Positions 1-30,919 are shown, counted from the stretch's first letter. The stretch: DNA of 64,000 bases from Anastrepha obliqua (GCF_027943255.1 NC_072892.1:125381792-125445791), one strand, 5' to 3'. Translations and numbers: made by a program. Notes: generated from the sequence alone by a model not told the origin.

Positions 1-384
1 TTATATGTGAAAAATTACATCATTTAAATATCTACCACGAGCCTGTCTACAGTTAAAAGGCACAAAAGAGGTGATTCATGAATGTCTAATTGTTGAGAAA
101 GTCGAGTTATCGATGCTGAATTAATCAAATGTTGTTCAGCAACACTTTGCGCTGCGGCAGCAATATTCTCAACGCAACGTCTAGTTTCTGATCTACCAGT
201 TCTTGTTCTGGCCTCGAACGAGTTACTTGAATTTTTTCATCAACCTTTGAATTTTCGTCTCATTCGGATGATTATTTCCACCAAAATAATTACGAATTTT
301 GCGATAAGTTGTTCCCAAAGATCGATCTTTTCCAATAATAAGTCTCACTAATTTTCAATCGCATAAAATTTTATATCTGTATAC
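1..384 (-). mobile_element. Tc1/mariner DD41D-type transposase, N-terminal fragment
   Basis: Read on the minus strand, about 320-20 carries a frameshifted helix-turn-helix region of the transposase type also found intact at 29405-30070. Recognisable pieces are NYFGGNNHPNETKIQRL, then GRSETRRCVENIAAAAQSV. The catalytic part is absent. The fragment abuts a different mariner at about 385, so one element probably landed in or beside the other. It is cut by the window edge. Confidence 0.55.
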
Positions 385-1328
385 ACTACTGGCATCTGTA
401 TAAGCAAAGATGAGTGAGTAGGTGCATTATCATGATGCAAAATAAATTAATTTTAATTACAATTACAATTTCGGGCGTTCTTTTCGATTTGCTTCACGCA
501 AACGGCATATAACTTCAAGGTAATACTCCCTATTTACCGTACGATCTTTGTAGTAAGAACGCCTGATGCACTGCGCCATTGTAATCAACAAAAGCAGTGA
601 GCAAAACCTTGGCATTTGATCGAAGTTGGCGTGCTTTTTTTAGTCTTATCTCTCCTGGACTCTTCCATTGGCCCGATTTCGATGTCATAACCATATCCCA
701 TGATTCGTCACCAGTTATGACCCTTTTAAGCAAATCTGGATCATCGTTGAAGTCATTCAACAATCCCTGAGCAATGCTCATGCGACGTTGTTTTTGGTCA
801 AAACTGAGCAATTTTGGAACGAACTTCGCTGGCAAGCTTCATGCCCAAAATTTCCGAAAAGATTGGATGGCATGCCGATGTGCCGACATTCTCAGCAACG
901 TCTCTAATTGTGATTCGACGATTCTCCATAACAATTTTCTTTACTTCCTCAACATTTTCATCGGTTGTTGATGTGATGGGGCGTCCAGAGCAAGCGTCGT
1001 CTCGGCCTTCTGTGAAAGGCTTGTACGACTTGTAAACATTTTTTGGACGCAGAATTCTCTCACCATATGCCACTGTCAACGTTTCAAGTGTTTTTGAGCA
1101 CTTAATTCCGTTTTTTACACAAAACTAGATGCAACTTCTTTGATGAATTTTTTTCGTCGAACACGCAAAACACTTGACTTATTTATGTCTCCCACAAACA
1201 AACTAAACATTCAATATTGCTAAATTCGTGAACAAATCTTCGAGACGAGTGAACCAACATAAAATCAAAGTCGAATGTACGTAGCCCGCAAAATTTGAAA
1301 ATTCACCCTATTTTTTGAACACACCTCG
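385..1328 (-). mobile_element. Decayed mariner (DD34D), minus strand
   Basis: Two minus-strand reading frames cover most of a mariner transposase: 1079-798 (helix-turn-helix end, with GRPITSTTDENVEEVKK) and 835-530 (catalytic start, with RVITGDESW containing the first catalytic Asp, and KVLLTAFVDYNG). Further matches follow to about 385, including APTHSSLLIQM from the region just after the second Asp. The 5-prime inverted repeat is visible at 1293-1328 (AGGTGTGTTCAAAAAATAGG on the minus strand) with a TA beside it. The other end is missing. Frameshifts make it non-functional. Confidence 0.8.
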
Positions 1329-1330
1329 TA

Positions 1331-1885
1331 TACCCGCTAAAGCATTATTAAATGAGTATAAATTTAATTATCGTCTTTTACATTGATTTAGTAAAATAAT
1401 TTTCACTTAAAAAAGAAAAGTTGCTGTCTCGGGCTCATAAAAATCGAAAAATTGGCATCCCTAATGCATATACGGGACTTCATTTGAGTAATTTGCTCTG
1501 CAATCGCTTATTGGTACACTTGGAGAAACAGTTGTTGCTTATAAATGTTTTTCGTAGCATGGAGAACCTGATGTAAATAATATTATATACCATATATTTA
1601 TTTATCTTTTTAAAACGAATACCTAGCAATCATTTATAGGGAGGTTTTACAAATCAAATTTAAAATACTATGTATAGTAATTAGTTATTAATAAGTGTAC
1701 TTATATATAAATTAATTTGTACATATCAACTTCACGAATGTGCACATCTAATAAACCAATAACATAAAAAATTTAGGCCCGTCCTCACTACTGGAAAGGT
1801 GGGCTTCGCGTCGACTATAAAAATGTATGATATTTAAATAATACTACAAATAATATTAAAAAAAGCACACTTTTATATAAGTACA
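1331..1885. other. Intergenic, no gene seen
   Basis: AT-rich DNA without a convincing reading frame or repeat that I recognise. Confidence 0.5.
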
Positions 1886-2410
1886 GTGATGAACGAAAGT
1901 ATTGCACAGCAAGAAACTTCCACTTCAACTTTACTTCTTTCCACTTATGAAGTGATTTTGAATCCCAAAAAAACTCGCTAGACAAAAGGATACCTTGTCT
2001 ATTGTATTCCCTTTAATTCATTCTATTATCTGTTATATTCAGTCAACACTAAATTTAAAAAAAACATTCTTATTATAACGAAACAAAAGTATTGGCACAC
2101 TTCATTAAAAGATAAAAAACAGTAACAAAATTGTGAAATATAAACAAATTAATATTTTGTAGCCAAGCCGTTTGCTGGGTGACTGCTACCAGCCATCTTG
2201 GCATCGATGAAAGTAATATTTGGATGGTTTGCGCCCCGATATTCTGCCATTTCTCCACCAATGTCACCTTCAACTCTGCTCTGCTGCATACAAGTCCGAG
2301 TCCTTTTTTGGGCAATTGTCAAATAATAAGGTGTCCAACAGGAACAAATCTTCGAGACAACAAAATGTTCTTGGACCCACTAATAATATTTACTATTTGT
2401 TATTGATAGA
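1886..2410 (-). mobile_element. Tc1-like transposon 3-prime fragment
   Basis: The minus-strand frame 2315-2180 matches the C-terminus of Tc1 transposases: IQILLSSMPRWLVAV corresponds to the family end block of the type NLVxSMPRRxxAVI. A motif like ACGAAAGTATTGCACA at 1895-1911 recurs as ACAAAAGTATTGGCACA near 2083-2099, which suggests the inverted-repeat/direct-repeat end structure of several insect Tc1 lineages. Only the 3-prime third is present. Confidence 0.65.
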
Positions 2411-2603
2411 GAAGTGATTATTTTCACGCAAATGGCAAATATGTTTAATTTCTATTGCTTGAATTTTCGAATGCTTTATTAAAAAAGTATCACCTTGATC
2501 TAAAAGTTCCAGGAATATATTCAGAAAATTCAAGGCACAGGTTTATCTACATAAAATATGTCCTTTCTTATACTAAAGAGCACATTTTTCTATCATATTT
2601 TAG

Positions 2604-3310
2604 GTTAGGTTGAAGCGGTTGTCCCGTTGCACCCACGCAGGCTCATAGCCAATTGAGATGCCGTATGGGAAACTTTTCCCTATCTCTCCTAAAACCAGTG
2701 TATGCTTTTCACAACTTTTAGAATATACCTGATTTCTGCAGAACTGAGATCTTCCAATTCTTTAAAAACTTGTCTACATAGAATAGTGAACCTATTCCTA
2801 AGTCTATTCCTCCTTCTCATCCAGACAACTTCTACAGAAGTCATGTGCTTGCACACCCATCCCATCCTTAGGCAGTGCCCCAGTGTGCTAAGACTGTGCT
2901 TATTTTGACTTAACCGAGATTCTTTGCGTTTAACATTGAGAGTCGGCCACATCTGTTCGCTGTTCTTACGATTTCTTCAGGGATAAGTAGCTTACATATT
3001 TGTAAGGGTATGCCTATGTCATTATCTAGGTACTCATCGTTCAATTTGGTGCCAAATCTCGCGAGTTCATCGGCTCTGCAGTTACCTTCAATGTCGCAAT
3101 GGTCATGTATCAATATTACCTTTAGGTAAAATAACTCAGCCACCTCGTTAAGAGATGTGCGGCATTTCGTGGCTACCTTGGAGGTTGTCGACTGCTTTGT
3201 GAGTGATTTTATCGTCGCCTGTCGATATCTTTTCCAGATACCGCATCACCCAGTACCAATGCCGTGGCATTCATTATTGCCATCAGTGCAGGCTGAAAGG
3301 TACTATAGTA
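2604..3310 (-). mobile_element. Non-LTR retrotransposon fragment (RNase H and 3-prime end)
   Basis: On the minus strand the frames 3310-2910 and 2952-2689 make an interrupted RNase H domain and tail: TIKSLTKQSTTSKV, DHCDIEGNCRADELAR (the C-terminal RNase H block with the catalytic Asp), GIPLQICKLLIP, GHCLRMG, and the terminal block ILKVVKSIHWF. This layout is typical of I-clade-like elements in which RNase H follows the reverse transcriptase. Frameshifted and 5-prime truncated. The 3-prime end is near 2604. Confidence 0.8.
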
Positions 3311-3319
3311 GTCGGGGAG

Positions 3320-4370
3320 CCGAAAACTGAAAGAGATCCCCAGATTTTTTTTTTTTTTTGTCATAGTATGTCAAAAAAGTGTTGAAACAGAACTTCATAT
3401 TCCATGTCTACACTGATTCTTCAGTTTTTCCCGCATACTGCCCCCATTTAGACTTGTTCTAAGTGCAAATTTCCTCAGAACAGCAACGACCTGTCATACA
3501 TTGGACGCTTTAACGCATCTCCACCTGTTTTAGTTGACTGTAAGTACACACACACCGGTTCAATTCACTTCTGGTTTTTTGCTCAAAATCAAACAAATCG
3601 AATTTTGGCTGGTTGCCAATATTGAGTCACCAACCACTGTCAGGCATTTTACGTAGGCAACGAAGAGCAAGTAAAATCTCTTCAATGAGAATCAATTATT
3701 TTGCGGTTAGACTAAAATTAGCATCTATTCACTGAATTAACAAATAAGCAAAATATTTATTTATTTCTCTTCATGAAATGTACTACCAAATATTATGGCT
3801 GAATGTCACCACCGGCTGGGCATGGGAATAGAAATGAAAAAGCAATTTTGAAAAAAATAACAGAGCACGAAATTATGCCGCGTAACCATTTGGACTTCTC
3901 TAAATAGGCCAACGCTCTCCGATCGAGCGAAAATTCAAGTGCGCGAGTATATTTTCAGGAAAACTTGAGTAGCGGAAATATTCTTACCGCATATGTGCAC
4001 ACATACATATATACCTATGTATATGACATTTTCATTCAACTCTTTGCAAATATCTCATTTTCATATAAGTATAAACTTTTACACAAATCTTAGTATCTAA
4101 ATATTGCTGAAAATTTGCCGCATTCAGTTGTTTCTTTATAGCCAATCGGTGCTCGCGTTGTACGTCAACCACTGCAAATAAATGTTAAATAATTTCGATA
4201 TTATAAAGAATATAGAAATTCTTGTTTATTCACTTATTTTTGTTTTCTGCCAACCACACGGAATACGCAGCGAAATCGCTCCCGCGCATTATTTTAAAGT
4301 GAAAGTGACAGTAGATTACAAATAAATAACGAAAACGGAGGGAATTCTACAGCATTTAAACTTCTTTAAA
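3320..4370. other. Region upstream of the Fer short first exon
   Basis: No gene seen. It contains a T run near 3345-3359. The last 100-150 bases before 4371 would hold the promoter and leader of the short Fer transcript if that exon is used as a first exon. I see no clear TATA box or initiator that I would defend. Confidence 0.4.
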
Positions 4371-22590
<18,220 letters not shown>

Positions 22591-23400
22591 CAACAACAAC
22601 AACACTATCAAATGGAAATTGCAATGCAATGGAAATGCAAGCAAATACTATAAAATCTCTAATTATTTTCATACTACATATTTACATATACATACATATA
22701 TAAGAAGAAGAAGATATATAAGTATGTGCGTTTGTATAGATTAAAAGAAAAGAGTAAGAAAATCGAATTGTGCAAAAATCCATTTACACACATACATACA
22801 TACATACAGTTAAGGTGATATACATTTATTTATACATTAAGGCATTAAGGCGTTATACATGCATACATACAGACATGTATAGACATGCACTATAAAATGC
22901 GTGGGAAGAAAATCAAATTTTATATTTTGTAATGCATACATACAAACCTACATACATACGTATTTTAAGGCTCTTATTCCTACTCAAATTTTACATAAAC
23001 AAATGTACGTACATTTATGTATATAACTACGAGCAAGTACATACATACATACCTACCTAGTTTTGCATGTATTTAGCTAACATACATATGTAAGTCGTAG
23101 CCGCTCTGGAATACCGCTCTGCTACCACTCCTCTAACGCTAAGTGACTAAATAATTGTAATGCCGCGCAGCTGTGTAAATAATTAAAATGCGAAAATGGA
23201 AGCTACCTATGTACATACATACATACACGCATAAATGCATACATATATACGTACATCCACGTAGACGAGTGTGTGTGTGTGTATTTTATGTGCACTTCAT
23301 TGCAGTTTTGTAAATTTAATTTTTTCGAAATTTATTGCTGCTAGAAAATAAATTTTCGAGATTATCTGTATCCTCGATGTGCCAAAAAAGGAAAACAAAA
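22591..23400 (+). other. Fps85D: Fer 3-prime UTR with CATA repeats and poly(A) signal
   Basis: After the stop at 22588-22590 comes a long non-coding stretch rich in ACATACATACAT runs (22680-23240) and a GT run near 23270-23282. AATAAA at 23347-23352 is the first canonical poly(A) signal in a transposon-free context and is the likely 3-prime end. Confidence 0.6.
23347..23352 (+). terminator. Fps85D: Likely poly(A) signal of Fer
   Basis: AATAAA, 757 bases after the stop codon. Confidence 0.55.
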
Positions 23401-24120
23401 CGAAAAGCAAATGTAAACACAAGCATTAATGTCGATTTGTGTTTATGTTTAGGTTATTTTGTTTGTTAAGAGAAACAAAAAGTTAATAATTTAGATCATT
23501 AAGCTCAACTACGACATACAATAGATCACTGAGCGGGTGAAGGTTGTTCTGTGCCGATTTACACACAGAGACATCTGAAAGGGGACACTGGGAATTCTCG
23601 TTTGATGTCTTACTTACGAAATAGCAATTCAAAAGAATAAATGCTGTCACACCATTGGCATGTTAGGTACGAAAATTGCTCAAATGATCCTTGCATGCCT
23701 TTCTAGTGCCAAGCGATTCCAGCAAAAAAACAAAAACAAAAAACTACATAAATAATCGTAACAGAAAATTGGATCCCTGAAATATTTGATAAATGTTGGG
23801 TATTTCTTTGGATGTTTCATTCGCCGTCACACGGGCAAAATTGTTTTCGACAACATTCGTTGCTTTCGACGTTTACTTCTTTAGCATCTTCTCATGCGGA
23901 TATATCTTCTGGTGCGGATATATTCTACAATCCGTGAAAATGTAAAGTGCAGAACGTTCGTCAACAGTTTGTTAAATATTTCAATGAAGAAGGCAAACTA
24001 GATTGGTTAAATAATTTGTTTCCCCCATATACTTAGATCTGCCACAAGTTCTGTTAGAAGTTAAGTCCAGTTACAGATATGGAATTGTAATACTTTTTTA
24101 ATGAAGTTAGTTTTAATTAA
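23400..24120. other. Intergenic, nothing recognised
   Basis: No supportable gene or repeat. Confidence 0.4.
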
Positions 24121-24129
24121 TCATGTAAA

Positions 24130-25125
24130 TATAAAAGTTATGTTTAAATTTTCATTCGAAATGGTGACCATATTTGTTTTTATACAATCCTTCAAACGAT
24201 TCGGCCATTCAGCTATTGAAGCACGCAGGATTTCCATGGATGTTGACGTCGCTGCTCGAACCAAAGATTGTTTCAGGTCTTCGACAGGTCATGTTCTCCA
24301 ATTGTGGCCACAAACTGTAGTGCAAGGGATTCAGATCAGGACTTCCAGACGGCCAATCTTCTATGGCTATGCACCCAAGAATATTGTTTTCTAGCCACTG
24401 CTGTGTGGTTTTTGCTTTACGGGCGTGAGCGGAATCTTTCTAAAAGATCCAACGCCACCCATTGAAGACAGTACTACTCAACTGCTTCACCACGCCTTCT
24501 AAGATATGCTCCTGGTACACTTTTGCTTTGGTCTTAACCTAATTTCCGCAAAAACAGAGAGATGGAACGCCTTTATAAGGCACTTTCCACCAAACAATTA
24601 CGAAGGCTGGATGGTGGCCAAGCTGAAACCTTGGAATAACATTTTTTGGGTCTTTGGAAGTTTTAGCATCGATTTTGTGGGTTTGCTTATTTAAAACTTC
24701 TTTAACAGCGAAAATTTTCTCATCTGTGGAAGTAATATTTTCATGGCCCTTGACCGTGTGTCCCCGAAGAAACTTCCATCTGTCGAGTCTAATTTTCTTC
24801 AAAAACTTACCAGTTGAGCGACGGAAGGCTTTCATGTGGATATCATCTCTAATTAGTCTTGTCATAAATTTGGTCGATACATGCATTTCCCTGGACATGA
24901 TTTTCTGCTTTCCAAGGGGATTTTTGCGATTTCTTTATCGAACGGCTTTTATGGTTGCACTGGTACGAACCACGCTAGGGCGACGGCTTCTTTTTCTGTC
25001 TGCCACTTCAGACGTTTGGGAAAAACGATTGATCATCAAACATTCTCGAAATATTAAGTTTTTTCAGCGATTCTTAAATCCCACTTGCGTTTTTGCCACA
25101 CTTTTGTAATTCAACCACTGCAATG
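24130..25125 (-). mobile_element. maT/Tc1-mariner element, near full length but broken
   Basis: From 25120 down the minus strand reads decayed N-terminal helix-turn-helix sequence (VVELQKCGKNAS). The open frame 24898-24539 then carries MSREMHVSTKFMTRLIRDD, a first-Asp block TSTDEKIFAVKE, and GHHPAFVIVWWKV. Beyond it SGSPDLNPLHYSLWP near 24310 is the third catalytic block. About 1 kb in all with frameshifts. A shorter copy lies at 34865-35400. Confidence 0.75.
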
Positions 25126-25456
25126 CGATTTTCCTTAGCTCTTCACTCCATTGTTAACAAGCGAAATTTGCCACGAAACTGAGCATAATTTATCAGTAGA
25201 CAATACATACGAACAAAAGCAAAGGTAACGGAACTTTTTTCGCGAATTCGTTCTCACCGTATGCATTGTAAAATATATCACAGAATTTATGGCATGACTA
25301 GGCATATAAATTTTTGTACTTGAATAAAGAAAAAATTTCATTAAAAATACTTCATATATAAATACTCAACTTAAAATTAATTTGAGTAACTAGAAATGCA
25401 GAAATAGAAAAAAATAAAATAGAATTCAGCAGACTTATGCTCCATAAGTTTTTTAA

Positions 25457-26176
25457 GGGGGAGGTAGGGTTTAGCGCTAAAAAAAAACACTTTTTTTGTG
25501 AATTTTTTACAGAAATATGGCTTAAGATACTTTAATAAAATCAGTTACATGTTATTGTACATCTTTTCAATAAGTTTTTAAAAAATATTAATAATAAAAT
25601 ATTGACAAATAAGCCCATGACAGAGTTTTTTTGGAGATATGTTTTTCGAGAGGTGCTCTGCGGTGCCAATCGGCATTCGTCGTAGAATCATCTGAAACTA
25701 AAAAAGTCGAATTTTTCAGTTAAAGTATGACGTAATGCTCCCCCCTACATTAATAAAATTTTTTTTTTTCATTTTTGTAGTTTTGGTGGCAAAAAAACGA
25801 GCATTTTTGGCGAAAAATTTCGCCATATTTGTAAGTGAAAAACAACCTTAAAAAACAAAAAATAAAAACAAAACAGTGTAGGGGAGGTATTTTTGATTTA
25901 GAAAACGTGTGCCAAATTTGAAAAGAATCGGTTGAATAGTTTCGGAGTTGTGATTGGCACCGACTTTTAAGAAGTCGTTTCGGGAAAAACGCGTTTGAAA
26001 AATTATCGATGCTCCGCATTCGAGGTAGAGTGCCTACAAAGGCTATAACTTTGAGAGTTCTGCTCCGATCCACTTAAAATTTTGACACAACATTCTTGAA
26101 ATGATTTACTATAAGATGAGTGAAGAAAAAAAATTTCGATTTTGTGACCCTACCCCCCCCCCCCCCCCGCCCCCCC
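25457..26176. mobile_element. TTAA-flanked MITE with G/C-run ends
   Basis: TTAA at 25453-25456 and 26177-26180 flank a 720-bp non-coding element. Its left end GGGGGAGGTAGGGTTTAG mirrors the right end, where the complement reads a long G run then GGGTAGGGTCAC. The right terminus carries a run of about 17 C (26151-26168) followed by GCCCCCCC. It has no sequence identity that I can see with the 5558-6107 MITE apart from G-rich ends and TTAA. Confidence 0.7.
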
Positions 26177-26180
26177 TTAA

Positions 26181-28025
26181 ATCATATCTACTTTACTAGC
26201 AAAAATCATCCCGTATATCCGAAGCAGCGTTCTGATGTTTGTCATCGTTGATTTCTTCCATTTGATTGGAAACCAACATATAACTCAGAACTTTCTCAAA
26301 AATTTTTTTGCAGTCAACTTTAAGTTTGACAATACGAATAATTTGTGCTGCGTGTCACGGGAGTACGAGAGACAAAATCCTCTCTCTCTTCCCCGTCCGT
26401 CCTTCTCCCACGAACAAATAGTTTTCCTTTCAAATGCTTCCCTGTGTTAATCGGCACTTTCTCGTTCTCACGAATCACAGTGAGCTGCTTCGTATTTGTG
26501 TTTAGATTTTAGTTTTGTTTTTTTACTATTTTTTTTTCACTTTTATTGATATTTACTAGGCAAAAATGTTCTATTACATATGCACTAAGTTTACTTTTAC
26601 GAATTGTAATTATATTGATATTTTTAACGTAGCCTAAGTTATTCCTTATTCCTTACACTGATCAATTCATGGCTAAGTCGTTATTTGCGTAACGCCCACT
26701 CATTGCCAATACTCATTCAAATATTGTGTAAATATCTAATTTGTATTATTTTAATTATGATTACAACACTTTTACTATTGTGCACTTACGTTTTTGAAAA
26801 AAAAAATTTTTTTTTCTTCAAACCATACGAATTTACTCAAAGCACTTACTATTAAGTAAATATGCAATTTTGCATAAAATCATTTATATTTACAGCGTTT
26901 GTATGTATCATAAACTTTTAACTTTAATTGAAAATAATTTTTATTTTTTTTAATATGCAAAATATTTTATATTCAGTTGCAATGCAGTTTCGCTAAAAAA
27001 AATGTGTTATCTCTAATTTTACTGCATAAATATATTTAATTTAGGCTTAGTCTTTAAATACAAAAATTATGTGTGAACTGCAGCTTATAAATAAACAAAA
27101 GTTAGTTCAACAAATCTTTGGGAAAATTTTATTTTATTTTTCCGCAAACTGAATTGAACTGGTAATTGAACTGTGGTTTCATGGATTGTTATTCAGTTAA
27201 CATTTTTCCTCTAAGCAGATTTTGGTTTCTTGGCTTTTTTCTAAAGCTTAAGAGGTTTAAAATTTTCAAAAAACAATTTTTTTGTGATATTTCGAAAGTA
27301 TAGGCTTTTAAGAATATACTGTAAAATTTTTGGAAGGATATTCTTAATATTTTCGAGTCTACAGCCATTTTAGCAGATAGAGTCAGATTCGTCACGGGGC
27401 GGCATCAATGGAAAATATCCACTCTCAAAACTTTAAACTCAATTATTTCAAGACTTCTTTTTTCGGGCTGGTATTGTCAAAAAAAAACGCTATTTAACCC
27501 AATCGTCTAAAATTTGAATACAACACCAATGCCTATCGCCAATACTACAACACCGTCCAGGTACAATTTTTTGGGAGGGTCAACTTCACCGCCATTTTTA
27601 AAATTATTAATATTATATAAGAAATACTTAAATCTATGTTCTAAAATTTTTTTGATATGTTCTTAAAGGATTATATTAACATTTTATGAAAACAAACATT
27701 TTTTCGATATTTTACAGGTATCTGACCCCTTAAAAATTTTTTTTTTTTCATTTTTGTATGTAAAAGAAATTAAATAAAAAGCCTAAAAAAACTTAAATAT
27801 CGTTTTTCATTTTTTTATTGTAAAAATAATTCCTGAAAATATCCTAAATTTTTGATATCTAGACCAACGGTACCCCTTAACGCTTTCTTAATTTTGTGTC
27901 AAAATTTCAAGCAAATCAGATTAAAACTGAAGGAGATATAGAAATTTAGCTGAAAGTATTTTGTAAGGAAAACTTGATAGTAGTGAGGCTCTCCCTTTAT
28001 TGATTTGTTGAAGAACTCTCAACGA
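26181..28025. other. Long AT-rich spacer
   Basis: No gene or repeat family recognised over 1.8 kb; short frames here have no familiar motif. Homopolymer A and T runs are common (for example near 26800 and 27740). Confidence 0.4.
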
Positions 28026-28495
28026 TAATAGCCTAGACAAAACGTGGCGTTAATCGGAATTAACGACTTAATTCGGAATTAAGTACAACTAATGCGCAAC
28101 TAGACTTAGTTCTCGAAATTTAAGCGGACTAGTGAACATTTAGGAAAAATTATCGTTAATATCTCTTGTGAACGAAAAATAATGCAGCTTTTAGAGAGAA
28201 GAACAAGAAAAGCTGGATGCAGCGTTAGTTTGCATTAACCCGTTCGAAATCACATTAACGGTCGTGATATTTCGGAGAGAAATTGTGATTTAAGATTTTG
28301 TTTTAACAAATAATTCTTTCTTAGTACCAGGGCAGCTAATACACGTATTCTTGCCTGCGGTCCATCTTTTAATGACAAAACTATGCAATAAGCAAATCAG
28401 TTGTTCACAAATCCGCGTAATAACCACACTACAATTTTAAGCAAATGAAGTGCGCCGGTAATCCCGATTAACGGCGCCGTCTATCTAGGCTATTA
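28026..28495. mobile_element. MITE with long terminal inverted repeats
   Basis: Left end TAATAGCCTAGACAAAACG, then GGCGTTAATCGGAATTA. The right end on the complementary strand reads TAATAGCCTAGATAGACGG, then CGTTAATCGGGATTA. That is about 40 bases of imperfect inverted repeat around a 470-bp non-coding core. No clear target duplication, so the superfamily is unassigned. Confidence 0.65.
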
Positions 28496-29336
28496 CTATC
28501 AACTGTGAAAATTACTCAGAACTCACGAGGCTTGTTTATTAATGATAATGAGATATAAACGGCTTCTGGCGCGCGTTATTTTTCAAAATTTATCGAATCG
28601 TGCTAGTGCAGATGAATTTATTATAATATTAATTCTTCTTTAAATTTTAGCAACTTGAGATGACGAAAGAGTTGGATTTTTCTGAACACTCTGTAAAACG
28701 CTGAGCATTTCTCGAGTTGATAATATCGAAGACAACCTGAATCCGGGTGGGTTACAAAAAACAGCTATGGATTGGAAATTTTGTTTTTACCTCTTGATAA
28801 GAAGAATGTTACTTCAACACTATTCCCTATACAGTGGCTCAATAAAGAACTCGGACACCCAAGTGATTTGGTTTTACATAAAAAGATATAAATTAAATCG
28901 CCAACCCAAATCGAATGCCTTTATGTGTCACATCCATTTTCGTTCTTCATGCGTATTTCTCCAAACTACAAAAAATATAAACCAACTTCAACTCATTCGT
29001 ACAGAAAATACAAACATAAAAACTGAACAAAATACATGACAAAAAAGAACTCGGACATTTATGTAAAGTAGAGTTAGATAAATAATGTTTGAGAAAAAAC
29101 AATACATAGCCTTTATTTTTTCGCACAGCATTCAGTCTTCTTGGCATGTATTCGACCAGCTTCTTGCATGTTAAAGGATCTATTTTCCCTCGCTCTTGTT
29201 TAATAGCATCTTCTAGGTCTTTCTTCTTTCTAATAATAAGCTTTTTTAGTTGGTTTCCCAAATGAGCCCACAGATGTTCGATTACATTGATGCCTTGAGA
29301 TTGTGGAGGTGTTTCAAGTACTTTAGCGCAGTTGTA

Positions 29337-30232
29337 AAGGGTGGTTAAGATTAAAGGGCCGGTGTTGATTTTGATTAAAATACAATTTTTTCAATAAATT
29401 ATTATCAGTTCTCTTTATTATGATAATATTGGCGTGGTTCAATTACGCATAAAACACACACCTCCATCCGATGGTCCAAATTTTCGATGACGCTGAGCCA
29501 TAATTGAGCTTCTATGCCGTTAATGTGCCGAATTATCTCATCCTTTAGCTCTTGAATTGTTGCTGGCTTATTGACGTACACCTTTTCTTTCAAAGAACCC
29601 CAAAGAAAGAAATCCAACGGTCTCAAATCACATGATCTTGGCGGCCAATTGACATCGCCGCGACGTGGGATTATCCGGCCATCAAATGTTTCGCGCAAAA
29701 GAGCCATTGTTTCGTTAGCTGTGTGACAAGTGGTACCGTCCTGTTGAAACCACATATCGTCCAAATCTATATCTTCCAATTCGGGCCATAAAAAGTTCGT
29801 TATCATCTCACGATAGCGAACACTATTCACAGTAACTGCCTGACCGGCCTTATTTTGGAAAAAATACGGCCCAATGATGCCGCCGGCCCATAAACCGCAC
29901 CAAACAGTCACTCTTTGTGGGTGCATTGGTTTTTCGTCAATCACTCTGGGATTATCATTCGCCCAAATGCGGCAATTCTGCTTATTGACGAATTCACTGA
30001 GGTGAAAATGTGCCTCATCACTGAAGATGAAGTGCCCGATATGCATTTTGATTTGAACGCCCGTTTTCATAATAAGCCTAAATAACTTTAAGGCATTGCT
30101 CGATTATGTATCTTTCCATGTTTCAAATTGAGTTAGTCTGAAATTGAAAAATATCAAATGAAATGCAGAAAAGAACTTGACGTTTAGGCGTGGTTCACAT
30201 TCAACATCGGCCCTCAAAATTTACCCACCATT
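29337..30232 (-). mobile_element. DD41D mariner relative, internally deleted, TA-flanked
   Basis: An 896-bp element with TA on each side (29335-29336 and 30233-30234) and inverted ends: AAGGGTGGTTAAGATTAAAG at left, and AATGGTGGGTAAATTTTGAG on the minus strand at right. Both continue into a GGGCCGRTGTTGA word. It encodes the transposase core listed separately and lacks the N-terminal DNA-binding region. Confidence 0.85.
29405..30070 (-). CDS. DD41D transposase, intact catalytic core, N-terminus lost
   Basis: Uninterrupted frame of 221 codons. The triad is visible: Asp in HFIFSDEAHFHLSEF, Asp in MWFQQDGTTCHT, and Asp in SCDLRPLDFFLWG. Counting from the second to the third Asp gives 41 intervening residues, hence DD41D, a class first described from tephritid rosa elements. 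Full-length relatives are roughly 340-370 residues and start with a paired helix-turn-helix, so about the first third is missing. It may still fold but should not bind its ends specifically. It is the least damaged transposase in the window, which suggests recent activity. Confidence 0.85.
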   Translation of the reverse strand: MKTGVQIKMHIGHFIFSDEAHFHLSEFVNKQNCRIWANDNPRVIDEKPMHPQRVTVWCGLWAGGIIGPYFFQNKAGQAVTVNSVRYREMITNFLWPELEDIDLDDMWFQQDGTTCHTANETMALLRETFDGRIIPRRGDVNWPPRSCDLRPLDFFLWGSLKEKVYVNKPATIQELKDEIIRHINGIEAQLWLSVIENLDHRMEVCVLCVIEPRQYYHNKEN

Positions 30233-30919
30233 TACATAAGCCATAGACGAACATCAGATGCCTTATGGTTGGGATCGTTGACTTGATAGTACTGGGAATT
30301 GTCCTTAATTCCCAACTTTTCAGCACTTTGGACCACATTTTTTTTTTTTCTTAATTGTTAGGTATTGTTTGTGGTCTATATTGCCGTTAAGGAAGCATAA
30401 ATTTCCAGTACCAGCAGCGGGCATACAACCCTATACCATTACCGAGTCATCCACATGTTTAAAAGTCGGACGTAATTTTTTTTTCGACAACTCTTTGCTG
30501 GGCCTTCTCCACACATATGATTGTCTATCTGATCTAAATATGTTACACTTGCTTACATCTGCAAATAAAACATGCTTCCAGCACTCTAAATCCTTATCCC
30601 CATTACGCTTTGCGAATTTTATTCTCTTGTGTCGGTTAATCTCGTTGATGAAAGTTTTTTTCGTGCATCACTTCCATTATTTTTCTTATTCTTTCGCAAC
30701 ACTATACGTGTTATTTCGGGGTTGCAGTTAATGTGAAGGTGTTACGAGCTTAGGAGCGCTCAAATTTGGATTTTTCTTAATTTGTTGCACTATCCACCGT
30801 TCATCTATATTCGAAAACAGTTTTGGTCGTCCCGATTTCTTCTTATTTTCCACGGATTTTGTTTCGTTGAAATGTTTCATCGCGTCGTATACAGTCGAAC
30901 GGGGTCTATCCACTATTCT

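Noticed and set aside
24654..25109. 151-codon plus-strand reading frame
   Set aside because: It is antisense to a decayed transposase on the minus strand and has no family resemblance.
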